From Bordetella parapertussis (GTDB taxonomy: Bacteria; Pseudomonadota; Gammaproteobacteria; Burkholderiales; SG8-39): a DNA stretch of 64,000 bases. Below, piece after piece: positions 39,982 through 48,255 of the stretch. Under the pieces are notes generated by a model. It saw only the letters and a list, made by a program, of their open reading frames with translations. It was not told where the DNA came from and made no database searches. The stretch spans positions 1 through 64,000 of the forward strand of contig CAMAWC010000002.1 of the NCBI GenBank assembly GCA_945861875.1. Reading direction: 5' to 3'. Positions within the stretch are counted from its first letter, which is position 1, and each line of letters starts with the position of its first letter. Position numbers and translations under genes: made by a program.

Positions 39982-41226
39982 TTAGCGGATCTGGAAAATC
40001 TTGGCGATGAACTGCTGCAGCTGCGAGCGGTCGCCGCCGCCGGCATCATGCAACGCCTGGGTCGGGCCGTGCAGCAGCTTGTTGGTCAGGCCTTGCGAAA
40101 GCGACTCGAGAATAGCGCGCGGGTCTTCGCCGCGTCCCAGCGCACGAAACGCCCGGTCCAGCTCCTGGCGGCGCGCGCCCTCGCCTTTTTCGCGCAAGGC
40201 GCGGATCACCGGCACGGACTCGCGCGCGTCCATCCAGTGCAGGAAGGAACCCACCTGGGATTCGATGATCGCCTCGGCCTGCGCCACCGCGCTGCTCCTC
40301 GCATCTATGCCGTCCCGGACAATCGCGGCGAGGTCATCGACGGTGTACAAGAAGACGTCGTCAAGGTCGGCCACCTCCGGCTCGATATCACGCGGCACCG
40401 CCAGGTCGACCATGAACACCGGGCGGTAGCGGCGCGCCTTGATGACCCGTTCCATCAGGCCCTTGCCCAGGATGGGCAGTGAACTGGCGGTGCAGGAGAC
40501 GACGATGTCGTATTCGGGCAGGTGCTCGGGCAGGTCGCGCAACAGGATCGCCTGGCCGTTAAAACGATGTGCCAGCTGCTGCGCGCGATCGAGCGTCCGA
40601 TTGGCCACGGTAATGGCGCGCGGCGTCTGGGCGGCAAAATGCGTGGCGCAGAGCTCTATCATCTCGCCGGCGCCTATGAACAGGACTTTCTGCTCGGCGA
40701 CGCTGGGGAAAATCCGCCCGGCCAGCTTGACCGCCGCCGCCGCCATCGACACCACATTGGCACCGATGCCGGTGTTGGTGCGCACCTCCTTGGCCACGGC
40801 AAAGGAGCGCTGGAACAGACGGTGCAGCAGTGTTCCGAGCGTGCCGGCCTGGGCCGCCGTTTGCACCGCGTCCTTCATCTGGCCGAGAATCTGCGGTTCG
40901 CCCACCACCATGGAATCGAGTCCCGAGGCGACACGAAACGCGTGGCGCACGGCATCGCGCTCGGGCAGCGAGTAGACATAGGGCTTGAGCTCTTGCGCCG
41001 GCATGCCGTGGTAGCCGGCCAGCCAGTCCAGGGCCTGCAAGGGCTCGCCCGAAACACAGTACAACTCGGTGCGGTTGCAGGTGGAGAGTATCGCCGCCTC
41101 GCTGACCGGGCCGCCGCGAACCAGTTCGGACAAGGCGGGGTGCAGGTTTTCCGCCGCGAACACCACCTTCTCGCGCACGGCGAGCGGGGCGGTGGTGTGG
41201 TTCAGTCCGAGGGCAAACAGCTGCAT
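39982..41226 (-). CDS. hemA: HemA, glutamyl-tRNA reductase
   Basis: The 414-residue enzyme makes glutamate-1-semialdehyde, the first committed step of C5-pathway tetrapyrrole synthesis. The N-terminus [21 protein letters not shown], catalytic Cys in [17 protein letters not shown]-binding [17 protein letters not shown] and the C-terminal dimerisation domain are present. The start is canonical for the family, yet a consensus TATAAT ends only 12 bases upstream, implying a nearly leaderless transcript. Confidence 0.98.
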   Translation of the reverse strand: MQLFALGLNHTTAPLAVREKVVFAAENLHPALSELVRGGPVSEAAILSTCNRTELYCVSGEPLQALDWLAGYHGMPAQELKPYVYSLPERDAVRHAFRVASGLDSMVVGEPQILGQMKDAVQTAAQAGTLGTLLHRLFQRSFAVAKEVRTNTGIGANVVSMAAAAVKLAGRIFPSVAEQKVLFIGAGEMIELCATHFAAQTPRAITVANRTLDRAQQLAHRFNGQAILLRDLPEHLPEYDIVVSCTASSLPILGKGLMERVIKARRYRPVFMVDLAVPRDIEPEVADLDDVFLYTVDDLAAIVRDGIDARSSAVAQAEAIIESQVGSFLHWMDARESVPVIRALREKGEGARRQELDRAFRALGRGEDPRAILESLSQGLTNKLLHGPTQALHDAGGGDRSQLQQFIAKIFQIR

Positions 41227-41526
41227 GGCAACCGTGGATTATAGCCGAAGGGGTGACTCCCCCCGCCAAAATGCCGCGCCATACTTTTAACTGTTGGCCA
41301 GGGTACTACCTTCGTTGATTCGCCCAAGCAAGGCGAAAGTCCACCCCTGTCCGGTTCTAATACCCTGGCTGACGTTGATTGCTAATCAGGATTTGAAATG
41401 AAGGGGAAGCGGCCGGATTTGCACGAATCTTACCGGTGGGCCAGGGAGGTCTGAAATCTCGCAGGCGGTGGCCGGCACATCCCTGCCGCTCGGCTGCCCT
41501 CGCCGCCGGCAACATGCTGCCCGGCC
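41227..41526. other. 300-bp gene-free junction between hemA and the TRAP/Rieske cluster
   Basis: No convincing gene is visible. It holds the hemA -10 box, a perfect 9-bp inverted repeat (GCCAGGGTA at 41297-41305 and TACCCTGGC at 41361-41369) and a small palindrome TGATTGCTAATCA. It also holds GGTGGGCCAGGGA at 41435-41447, which resembles the end of the tRNA-Phe gene at 54740. It marks the left edge of the accessory region. Confidence 0.6.
41238..41243 (-). promoter_or_regulatory. Consensus -10 box of hemA
   Basis: TATAAT is perfect on the minus strand, 12 bases before the hemA ATG. No convincing -35 is visible. Transcription would start about five bases upstream of the start codon. Confidence 0.55.
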
Positions 41527-42849
41527 TCATTTGCCCATCAGCAACCGCGGCAGCCAGGTAGTGATCGGCGGGAAGAAATAAATCGCCGCAAGCAGCAGCA
41601 AGCTGAAGATCACGTACGGCATCACCGCCCTGAAGATATCGCCCATGGTAATGTGTTTCGGCGCGACGCTCTTCATCGTGTAAAGCAGCAGCCCGTGCGG
41701 TGGCAGCAACAGGCCGATTTGCATGCAGACCAGGAACAACACGCCGAACCAGACGTCGTCGATGTGCAGTCGCTGGACGACAGGCATGAAAAACGGCAGC
41801 GTCAGCAGCATGGTGCTGACCTGGTCGACGAACAGGCCGAGGAAAATCAGCACTGCCATCATGATCAGCACCGCGCTGGCGGCGGAGATTCCGGACCCAC
41901 TCATCAGATCGACGACTCCCGAGGTGGCGCCGGAAAAGCTGAGCACCTGGGAAAACGTGGTCGCCCCGACGATGATGAACAGGATCATCCCGGACACCAC
42001 CACCGCGCCGGTCAGCGATTTCCACAACTTGGCGAAGGTCAGCACGCGATATCCCATCGCCAGCAGGACCGTCGCCATGGCGCCGAGCGCCGCGCTTTCG
42101 GTGGGCGTCGCCACGCCCTTGGACATCAGGCCGACCACCGCGATGAAGATCGACGAGAGCGGCAAGACGTACTGGATTATGGGCCGCCAGCGCTCCCATC
42201 CGGAATAGGTCTTGACCTCCTCGCTGGCGGGCGCGAGCGACGGGTTCAGGGAGACCGAGATCATGATGTAGCCGATGAAGACGGCGCTCAGTATCAGGCC
42301 GGGCACCACGCCGGCTAGCAGCAGTTTCGAAATCGAGATGCCCGACAGACTGCCCAGCAGGACCGTGAGCGCCGACGGCGGGATCAGCATGTCCACCCCG
42401 CCGATCGCCATGATCGGGCCCATGCCGAGCGACGGGTGGTAGCCGCGCGCGAGCATCATCGGCAGCATGAGGCTGCCCAGCATCGCCGTGGTAGCGATCG
42501 TCGAACCCGAGATCGCCGAAAAAATCGTGCCGGCGACAACCGTGATGATGGCGAGGCGTCCCGGCATCCTCGGAATGACGCGCTCGACGGCGTCGATGGC
42601 CTTGTGCGCGAGCTCGGTGTGAAACAGTATCTCCCCCATCAGCAGGAACAGCGGGATGGGCGTCAGCGAGAAATAGGTCACCGAAACAACGCCGTTTCTC
42701 GTCAGCTGCAGCAGGCCGGCCTCGCCGCCGAAAAACAGGATGGCGCCGATGATGTTGATACCGAAAAAAGAATAAGCGACGGGCAGCCCCATGAACAGCA
42801 GCAGCGTGGTCCCGCCGAGCAGCAACAGTAGCGATTCCTGCCAGGCCAT
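41527..42849 (-). CDS. dctM: TRAP transporter large permease (DctM type)
   Basis: The ATG at 42849 (MAWQESLLLLLGGTTLLLFMG) gives 440 residues; the 612-residue track entry is a frame extension through dctQ. It is strongly hydrophobic with about a dozen membrane helices, and family blocks such as SGSTIATTAMLGSLMLPMML and FLGLFVDQVSTMLLTLPFFMPVV. It is the Na+-coupled translocating subunit. It starts 11 bp after dctQ. Overall similarity resembles carboxylate TRAP systems, but substrate is set by the solute-binding protein. Confidence 0.95.
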   Translation of the reverse strand: MAWQESLLLLLGGTTLLLFMGLPVAYSFFGINIIGAILFFGGEAGLLQLTRNGVVSVTYFSLTPIPLFLLMGEILFHTELAHKAIDAVERVIPRMPGRLAIITVVAGTIFSAISGSTIATTAMLGSLMLPMMLARGYHPSLGMGPIMAIGGVDMLIPPSALTVLLGSLSGISISKLLLAGVVPGLILSAVFIGYIMISVSLNPSLAPASEEVKTYSGWERWRPIIQYVLPLSSIFIAVVGLMSKGVATPTESAALGAMATVLLAMGYRVLTFAKLWKSLTGAVVVSGMILFIIVGATTFSQVLSFSGATSGVVDLMSGSGISAASAVLIMMAVLIFLGLFVDQVSTMLLTLPFFMPVVQRLHIDDVWFGVLFLVCMQIGLLLPPHGLLLYTMKSVAPKHITMGDIFRAVMPYVIFSLLLLAAIYFFPPITTWLPRLLMGK

Positions 42850-42860
42850 GCGGGCCGCCC

Positions 42861-43385
42861 TCAGCCGGTGGAGGTTGCTTCGTCGCGCATGCCGATCTCT
42901 CCGGCAGCCAGCCGTTGCATGCGAAACAGGAACTCCACGCACAACAGCAGCGAGGAGAAGGGAACGAGCAGGAGTATCCACCACTCCGGAAAAACGAGTT
43001 CCTTGAGCACCATCGCCCCGGATCCGAAGCTGTCCACGAGCATGTGCGTTGCATAGACCAGGGAAACGGCGCTGATCGCGATGCCGGCCGCGTCCACCAC
43101 CCACTCGGCCAGCCAGGCGGCGCGCGGCGGCAGCAGGTTCAGGACGATGTCGACGCGCACGTGCTGTCCGCGGCGCAACAGCCAGGGCGCGGCGAGGAAC
43201 GTGATGCCGTAGATCACATATTCCGACACCTGGTTGGCCCAGCGCAGCTGCAACCCGAGCCACGGCATGTTCCTGAATACCACGTCGGCGCAGATGATGA
43301 TCATCATTGCGAAAAGAAACGCGTTGGCGATCCAGAGCAGCCCCGTCAGCAGCGCGCCGTACCACGCGGAAATCCGCTCAATCAA
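42861..43385 (-). CDS. dctQ: TRAP transporter small permease (DctQ type)
   Basis: The protein has four predicted membrane helices (TGLLWIANAFLFAMMIIICADVV, VSEYVIYGITFLAAPWLL, AGIAISAVSLVYATHML, WWILLLVPFSSLLLCVEFLF), typical of DctQ. I chose TTG 43385 (LIERISAWYG, 174 residues) because GGGGGAG precedes it; the track start TTG 43418 has no ribosome site. DctQ pairs with DctM. It lies 72 bp behind the enolase-family gene. Confidence 0.88.
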   Translation of the reverse strand: MIERISAWYGALLTGLLWIANAFLFAMMIIICADVVFRNMPWLGLQLRWANQVSEYVIYGITFLAAPWLLRRGQHVRVDIVLNLLPPRAAWLAEWVVDAAGIAISAVSLVYATHMLVDSFGSGAMVLKELVFPEWWILLLVPFSSLLLCVEFLFRMQRLAAGEIGMRDEATSTG

Positions 43386-43457
43386 GGCAGCTCCCCCGTT
43401 GAACGCCGGTTTGCGCAATCCATCGTGCGGACATGCGCGCGGGGAGGGCTGGCAGGA

Positions 43458-44612
43458 TCAACCTTTCCCATGGCCTCGGGACAAGGGGCCTTTGGCGATT
43501 TCGCGGATGACATCCATCTTCGGGGAGAACCCCAGTCCCGGCGTCTGCGGAAGATCCATCCAGCCGTCGCGCGGCGCGGGCAGCCCTTCGAACAGCTGCT
43601 CGCAGACAAGCATGGCCACATAGTGGTATTCGACCAGTCCGCCGTTGGCGAGTCCTGCATGCAGGTGCATGTTCCAGGGCGACCAGGCGCCGCCGTTGTC
43701 GACCGGAATATTGAAGGCGGCGGCCATCCCCGCGATGCGCACGCACTGCGTGTAGCCTCCCGAGATCACCACATTGGGCTGAAGCACGTCCGCCGCGTTC
43801 GCCAGCAGCATGTCGCGAAAGCGGAAAGCGAGCCCCTCGTTCTGCCCCGCGGCGAGCGGGATCGCGGTGCGCCGGCGCATCTCGGCCATGCGCGGGATGT
43901 CGTTTTGCGTGATCGGTTCCTCGAAGAACGAAATATTGCAGTCCTCTATGCGGCGCGCCAGTTCGGTCGCGTGATACGCGTCCAGGCTGCAGTTGGCGTC
44001 GATGTACAGCCCGACATCCGGCCCGACCGCCTCGCGCACCGCGCGCACCCGGGCCTCGTCTTCGGCAATCACTTCGCCCAGCGGGCGCGGCTCGTCGCGG
44101 CGCGCCAGGGCGTGGTGCCCGACCACCATCTTAAGCCGTCGGAATCCCTGCGCCAGCCAGAGTTTCGCCGCCGCGGCGAGCTGTTCGCGATCGAAAAGGG
44201 CAAAACCAAAGGTCGCGTACAGCGGGACGCGCGCGCGCGCGCCGCCGAGCAGCCGCCACACCGGCATCCCGAGGATCTTGCCCTTCAGGTCCCACAGCGC
44301 AAGGTCGATTGCCGCGATCGCGTGCAGCGCATAGCCCGTCTGCCCGCGCGGGCTGAGCAGCCAGTAGAGGCGCTCCCAGAGGCGCTCCGTATTCAGCGGG
44401 TCCTCGCCGATGAGCGCGGGTCCGGCGACGAGATTCACAATCGCGCCTACCGCTTCCTCCTCGGTGATGCCGGTAATGCCGTGCCCGACGAGGCCGCCCT
44501 CGCATTCGATCTCGACCACGCACACCGACAGGGAACTGGTCTTGTCTAGGCCGAGCAGTTCGACCCGCACCGGGACGTTCAGGGGGATGGCGGTGACGCG
44601 TATGATTTTCAT
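43458..44612 (-). CDS. Enolase-superfamily enzyme (mandelate racemase / muconate lactonizing type)
   Basis: The 384-residue protein has the capping domain (about 1-125) and the TIM barrel. Metal ligands are apparent at D205 (LYIDANCS), E231 (FFEEP) and E259 (AGQNEG), with N207 next to the first. The catalytic-lysine strand reads RRLKMVVG, so the usual KxK is K161-M-V163 with the second Lys lost. A histidine-rich block WNMHLHAG (about 314-320) may supply the other acid/base. Family reactions are racemisation, cycloisomerisation or acid-sugar dehydration; the substrate here is unknown. It sits among TRAP genes, which suggests it handles the imported acid. Confidence 0.88.
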   Translation of the reverse strand: MKIIRVTAIPLNVPVRVELLGLDKTSSLSVCVVEIECEGGLVGHGITGITEEEAVGAIVNLVAGPALIGEDPLNTERLWERLYWLLSPRGQTGYALHAIAAIDLALWDLKGKILGMPVWRLLGGARARVPLYATFGFALFDREQLAAAAKLWLAQGFRRLKMVVGHHALARRDEPRPLGEVIAEDEARVRAVREAVGPDVGLYIDANCSLDAYHATELARRIEDCNISFFEEPITQNDIPRMAEMRRRTAIPLAAGQNEGLAFRFRDMLLANAADVLQPNVVISGGYTQCVRIAGMAAAFNIPVDNGGAWSPWNMHLHAGLANGGLVEYHYVAMLVCEQLFEGLPAPRDGWMDLPQTPGLGFSPKMDVIREIAKGPLSRGHGKG

Positions 44613-44670
44613 CGATGTCTTTTTGGCAGGTGCGGCGGCACCGGCATCCCTTCAGTCCTCGCCGCTTTGC

Positions 44671-45639
44671 CTATTTTTCCAGCAGCGGCCGCAGCGTCTT
44701 GATGGCATCGGGCGCGCGCTTTGACAGCTCTGCCCAGTAGGCGTTGTATGCCTGGCTGCGATAGGCGGGCCCGAGGTTGATCGCGTTGATGCCGGCGTCC
44801 CTCTGGCGCATGTTTTCGATGGCCGATTTCTCCTTGACCCAGGCCATGTTCTCCTCATCCACCCACTGTCCCATGCGCGAGAGGAACGCACGTTGGTCTT
44901 CGCGCAAGGACTTCCACTTGTTCAGATTCACCAGGATGTTGACGACGACGTCGTAGAATCCCGGCTCGACCCGGTATTTCGTGTACTGTCCCCAGCCAAG
45001 ATCGAAGATCCCCAGCAGCGGCCAGCCGTAGCCGTCGACGACGCCGCGCTCCAGCGCGGCCTGGACCTCGCCCGGCGGCAGGGTCGCTAGGGTTGCGCCC
45101 AGCGTGGTGAAGAACGGCGTGTAGTTGGGAACAGTGCGCAGTTTCAGGGATTTGACGTCGCCGATGGTGGCCACCGGCTTGTTCGTGTAGATATGAAACG
45201 ACACGCCCTGGCCGTAGGTCGCCAGCAGCCACGAGCCCATTTTCTGATTGTGGATGCGGTTGAGCTCGTCCCAGGCGCCGGACTTGCGTTGCTGCGGGAC
45301 CGACTGGTTGGAAAGTATCGCCGCATCCGCTTCGGGCGCTATGCCGGCATAAAAGGACGGCGGAATCGACGCCATGTCGAGCACCCCGCCGCGCACCGCG
45401 TTTCCCTGTTCGAACGACGGCACCGCCTCGGGCCCGCCGACCAGGCGGATCTGAACCAGGCCCTTCCCTTCCTTGTTGACCTTTTCGATGAATCGCCCGA
45501 ACACCTCGCCGTAGGCACTGGTAATGGGGACGAACACCGCCGCGCGCAGCGTCGTCTCCTGCGCGCCCGCGCCGCCGCCTGCTAAAACAAGTGCCGTGCC
45601 CGCCAACCACATGCCGATGCATCGCGTGAATTGCTTCAT
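44671..45639 (-). CDS. dctP: TRAP transporter periplasmic solute-binding protein (DctP type)
   Basis: The ATG at 45639 follows AAGGAGG and gives 322 residues with a signal peptide (GMWLAGTALVLAGGGAGA). DctP-family blocks include KLRTVPNYTPFFTTLGATLATLPPGEVQAALERGVVDGYGWP, with the Arg (LRTV) that usually binds the substrate carboxylate. It captures the substrate for DctQM. The 144-bp space before it carries a five-copy 15-bp tandem repeat. Confidence 0.93.
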   Translation of the reverse strand: MKQFTRCIGMWLAGTALVLAGGGAGAQETTLRAAVFVPITSAYGEVFGRFIEKVNKEGKGLVQIRLVGGPEAVPSFEQGNAVRGGVLDMASIPPSFYAGIAPEADAAILSNQSVPQQRKSGAWDELNRIHNQKMGSWLLATYGQGVSFHIYTNKPVATIGDVKSLKLRTVPNYTPFFTTLGATLATLPPGEVQAALERGVVDGYGWPLLGIFDLGWGQYTKYRVEPGFYDVVVNILVNLNKWKSLREDQRAFLSRMGQWVDEENMAWVKEKSAIENMRQRDAGINAINLGPAYRSQAYNAYWAELSKRAPDAIKTLRPLLEK

Positions 45640-45699
45640 GATTCCTCCTTGTTGAGCGTCCTTGTCGAGTGCGCTGCCGAAGAGGCACAGCACGCCGAT

Positions 45700-45774
45700 G
45701 TTACTTTGAATCAGGATACTTTGGAACAGGCTACGTTGAATCAGGCTACGTTGGATCAGGTTGCGTTGAATCTG
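45700..45774. repeat. Five-copy imperfect 15-bp tandem repeat
   Basis: Five consecutive 15-bp units follow the form G(T/A/C)TACTTTGAATCAG to GCTACGTTG(A/G)ATCAG, with the last copy ending CTG. On the plus strand they would read as pentapeptides VTLNQ-DTLEQ-ATLNQ-ATLDQ-VALNL, but no gene is expected there. They lie between the oxygenase beta-subunit gene and dctP, 60 bp upstream of the dctP start. Confidence 0.85.
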
Positions 45775-45783
45775 CTTGCGTTC

Positions 45784-46293
45784 TCAGATCGGCATGGAGA
45801 TGTGGCTCTCGACGGTGAACGTATCCACGACCACGAGGCGCTCGCGCAAGCGCAGCACGCCCCCCTCGTCGACGATCCGGTCGCGGTACTCGCCCACGCT
45901 GAATATCCTGCTGTGGCCTTCGTTGTCGGTGTTCATCATCATGTAGTTAGCGCGCGCGAGCCAGCAATCCCCGTCGCGCCCCGTCACCATCACGTTGCTG
46001 ACGAAGCGCCGCTCGTAGTGGATGTGATAGATGTTGACTTCCAGCAGCGAGACGACACGGTCACGCAGCATGCGCTTGTTCTCGAAGTAAAGCCAATACC
46101 CTTCGAGCCCCTGATCGAGGTTTTCGCGGGAATGAAGCAGGTAGCGGCACTCGTCGCTGAAGAAATCCGGCCACTCGGAGAGGCGGGCTTCGTCCAGACA
46201 GCGTGCATAACGGAAGTTGAGGTCCACCACGCGCCGTTCGAGTTCGGCGGAAACCAGGCTTGTTGCGGCGGCAGTGTTCGATGCTGTGTTCAT
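45784..46293 (-). CDS. Ring-hydroxylating oxygenase small (beta) subunit
   Basis: The ATG at 46293 (MNTASNTAAATSLVSAELERRV) gives 169 residues. The SnoaL/NTF2-like fold of dioxygenase beta subunits is recognisable (DLNFRYARCLDEARLSEWPDFFSDECRYLL, VHYERRFVSNVMV-type block, LRLRERLVVVDTFTVESHISMPI). Beta subunits stabilise the alpha3beta3 hexamer and have no cofactor. It starts 20 bp after the alpha gene with a GGGAGA ribosome site. Confidence 0.92.
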   Translation of the reverse strand: MNTASNTAAATSLVSAELERRVVDLNFRYARCLDEARLSEWPDFFSDECRYLLHSRENLDQGLEGYWLYFENKRMLRDRVVSLLEVNIYHIHYERRFVSNVMVTGRDGDCWLARANYMMMNTDNEGHSRIFSVGEYRDRIVDEGGVLRLRERLVVVDTFTVESHISMPI

Positions 46294-46313
46294 GTTGTCT
46301 CCCGGGTCAGATT

Positions 46314-47579
46314 TCAGGCGGCCGCGACCGCGAAGCCCATCAGGTCGCAATAGCCCTTCCAGAACGCGCGTATCGGCACCTCCGTGACCAGATGCTCCTG
46401 GTCGCCGCAGTCGCCGCGCCCGCCCATTTCGACGAATGCGTGCCCGCGGCCGTGGTCGCCCTGTATCGCCGCATGCGCAATCTCCAGCGCCTCCGCGTCC
46501 TCCATGGAAAGGTATCCGCCCGGCCCCAGCAGGTTGCCCTGCACGCGGCGCGACTGGCTATGTTCCGCGGATTCGTCCGCGTATTCGAAATTGATCCAGA
46601 CCAGTTCGAACTCGTCCACGCTTTTCGGAATGATGTGCCGGAAGCCCAGGTGGTTCGAGATCTGCGCCAGGACGAAGGTGGGGAACATCGACAGCACCGT
46701 CGAGACCATGCCGTCGGCATGCTCCTCGAAGAACGCGACCACCTCCGGCGCTTCCAGCTGGAACTGCGGCTTGAAGGTGTCAATCTTTGCGTAGGTGTTG
46801 CCGACCTTCTCGTCCTTCGTTCCGTAGGTCGTCAGCACGCAGTGCAGGCCGTTTTGCGCCATCACGGTCGAGCCGCGCTGCGAAGTGCGGAACATGCCGA
46901 ACTTGGAGTTGAAGCCGTGCAGCAGGGCGCCGTGATAGCAATCCTTGAGATTCTCCACGTACAGCTTCCAGTTGCCCTTGATCAGCTGCCGCTGGTAGCC
47001 GACCACCTTGATCGGCCGGCTGCACAGCGCATCGAACCGCTGCCGCACCGGCTCGCCCATGTAGTCGGTGAGCGGCTCCATGTCGTGCGCGAAGGTGGCG
47101 AACACGACCCCCCGGTACGACTCCACCCGCAGTTTTTCCAGGCTGTGCTCCTCGGGCCTGAAGTCCTTCGGATAGCCGCCGTTGCCGTTGATGCCGCGCC
47201 GGTAGGGAACGCCCAGCAGGTTGCCCGCCACGTCGTAACTCCACTGGTGGTAGATGCATGTGTGCGTGTCGGCGTGGCCGCGCTTGCGGCGCACCACCGC
47301 GGCGCCGCGGTGGGCGCAGCGATTGACGAACACATGCAGTGCGCCGTCCTCGCCCCGGCTGAGCACCACCGAGGTCGCCCCGATGTAGTTGGTGACGAAA
47401 TCCCCGGGGTTCGGTATCTCCGCCTCCAGGCCAACGTAGTTCCAGGTGCGGCCGCGGAATATCCGGTCCTGTTCGAGATCGAAGAGGCCCGGGTCGACGT
47501 GCACCGCGAACGGAACCTGGGTGAAGTCGGCGCGCGGCCAGACCAGCTCGGGGATTCCGGATTTCAATACTGCGCTCAT
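46314..47579 (-). CDS. Rieske ring-hydroxylating oxygenase large (alpha) subunit
   Basis: The ATG at 47579 follows AAGGAG and gives 421 residues. The Rieske ligands are C88-x-H90 (CAHRG) and C108-x2-H111 (CIYHQWSYD). The mononuclear iron site is NLKDCYHGALLHGF with bridging D213, H216 and H221. Overall layout resembles the anthranilate/salicylate group of alpha subunits, so the substrate is probably an aromatic acid; this is inference. No ferredoxin or reductase gene lies in the cluster, so electron partners must come from elsewhere. Confidence 0.93.
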   Translation of the reverse strand: MSAVLKSGIPELVWPRADFTQVPFAVHVDPGLFDLEQDRIFRGRTWNYVGLEAEIPNPGDFVTNYIGATSVVLSRGEDGALHVFVNRCAHRGAAVVRRKRGHADTHTCIYHQWSYDVAGNLLGVPYRRGINGNGGYPKDFRPEEHSLEKLRVESYRGVVFATFAHDMEPLTDYMGEPVRQRFDALCSRPIKVVGYQRQLIKGNWKLYVENLKDCYHGALLHGFNSKFGMFRTSQRGSTVMAQNGLHCVLTTYGTKDEKVGNTYAKIDTFKPQFQLEAPEVVAFFEEHADGMVSTVLSMFPTFVLAQISNHLGFRHIIPKSVDEFELVWINFEYADESAEHSQSRRVQGNLLGPGGYLSMEDAEALEIAHAAIQGDHGRGHAFVEMGGRGDCGDQEHLVTEVPIRAFWKGYCDLMGFAVAAA

Positions 47580-47676
47580 GAGAGACTCCTTGGGACGAGG
47601 GATGACAGATGACGGGTGGGCGGGTTTGCGCTCCCGCGGCGTTGCGGATTGGAAGCCATCAGTTGACCATGCTGCG

Positions 47677-48096
47677 TCAAAGACGGATGTCGACCGGTAC
47701 TGTTTCATAGGCGGCGGGCATGGTCACCTCCAGCACCTCCAGGTCCGGCGTGTAGTCGATCACATCGTGCGCCCCGCGCGGCGGCTGGTAGAGACAGCCT
47801 CCGGCTTCGACCACGATGTCGTCGCCGGAGCCCTCCCAGCGGTAGGTGACCCGCCCCTTGAGTATGTAGACCATGTGGAAGTCGAGTTTGTGCCAGTGGA
47901 CGCCCTGCGGACCCTTGCACGGTCCGAGCGCGCGCATGTGGAAGGCGCCGACCGTTCCCGCGCTCGCCGCGGCCATGCCCAGATCGCGCACCTCGAAAGC
48001 CGACCAGGCGTCGCGCGGCTTGAATGCCCCGGGGCTGAGGGGCGCGATGCACAGCTTGCTGAATGCATCGGTCAGGCGATCGATCTCGGTCTTCAT
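47677..48096 (-). CDS. Cupin-domain protein
   Basis: The ATG at 48096 follows AAGGAGGC and gives 139 residues. A single cupin fold is visible: motif 1 as GVHWHKLDFHMVYILKGRVTYRWEG with metal-type histidines, motif 2 as LYQPPRGAHDVIDYTPDLEVLEVTMP. It could be a small metal-dependent enzyme or an effector-binding protein for the pathway. It is first in the minus-strand cluster, divergent from the BTAD-PAS regulator across 159 bp. Confidence 0.88.
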   Translation of the reverse strand: MKTEIDRLTDAFSKLCIAPLSPGAFKPRDAWSAFEVRDLGMAAASAGTVGAFHMRALGPCKGPQGVHWHKLDFHMVYILKGRVTYRWEGSGDDIVVEAGGCLYQPPRGAHDVIDYTPDLEVLEVTMPAAYETVPVDIRL

Positions 48097-48152
48097 TGTG
48101 GCCTCCTTGTGCAACACGCTGCGACCGGTGTTCCGTACCCGACCGCTTTCAG

Positions 48153-48168
48153 CAGCCCGCCAGGGCTG
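48153..48168. promoter_or_regulatory. Palindrome in the divergent cupin / BTAD-PAS promoter region
   Basis: CAGCCC and GGGCTG flank the four-base GCCA spacer, midway between the divergent starts. It is a candidate operator for the adjacent regulator; it could equally be a chance GC-rich hairpin. Confidence 0.35.
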
Positions 48169-48255
48169 CGCCGGTTGCGGGTGTGCAATCCTGACCCGGA
48201 CAACGTCAAGCTATCGTCAAAGCGCGGCCGGGGGCTAGGGTGTAAAATTTCGCGC

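Noticed and set aside
41435-41447. Definite attachment site matching tRNA-Phe
   Set aside because: The match is only about 12 bases with one insertion and no integrase is present; kept only as a hint within the island finding.
41357-43054. 565-residue minus-strand ORF across the TRAP permease genes
   Set aside because: Arginine/histidine-rich shadow of dctM and dctQ in another frame; the true membrane proteins are clear.
45631-46353. Plus-strand ORF with TLNQ pentapeptides as a possible pentapeptide-repeat protein
   Set aside because: Only five short units match the repeat; the remainder is antisense to the oxygenase beta gene and lacks the A(D/N)LXX pattern.
47446-48255. N-terminal 270-codon extension of the BTAD-PAS ORF
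   Set aside because: It runs antisense to the cupin and Rieske genes; the conserved domain starts after the ATG at 48256.
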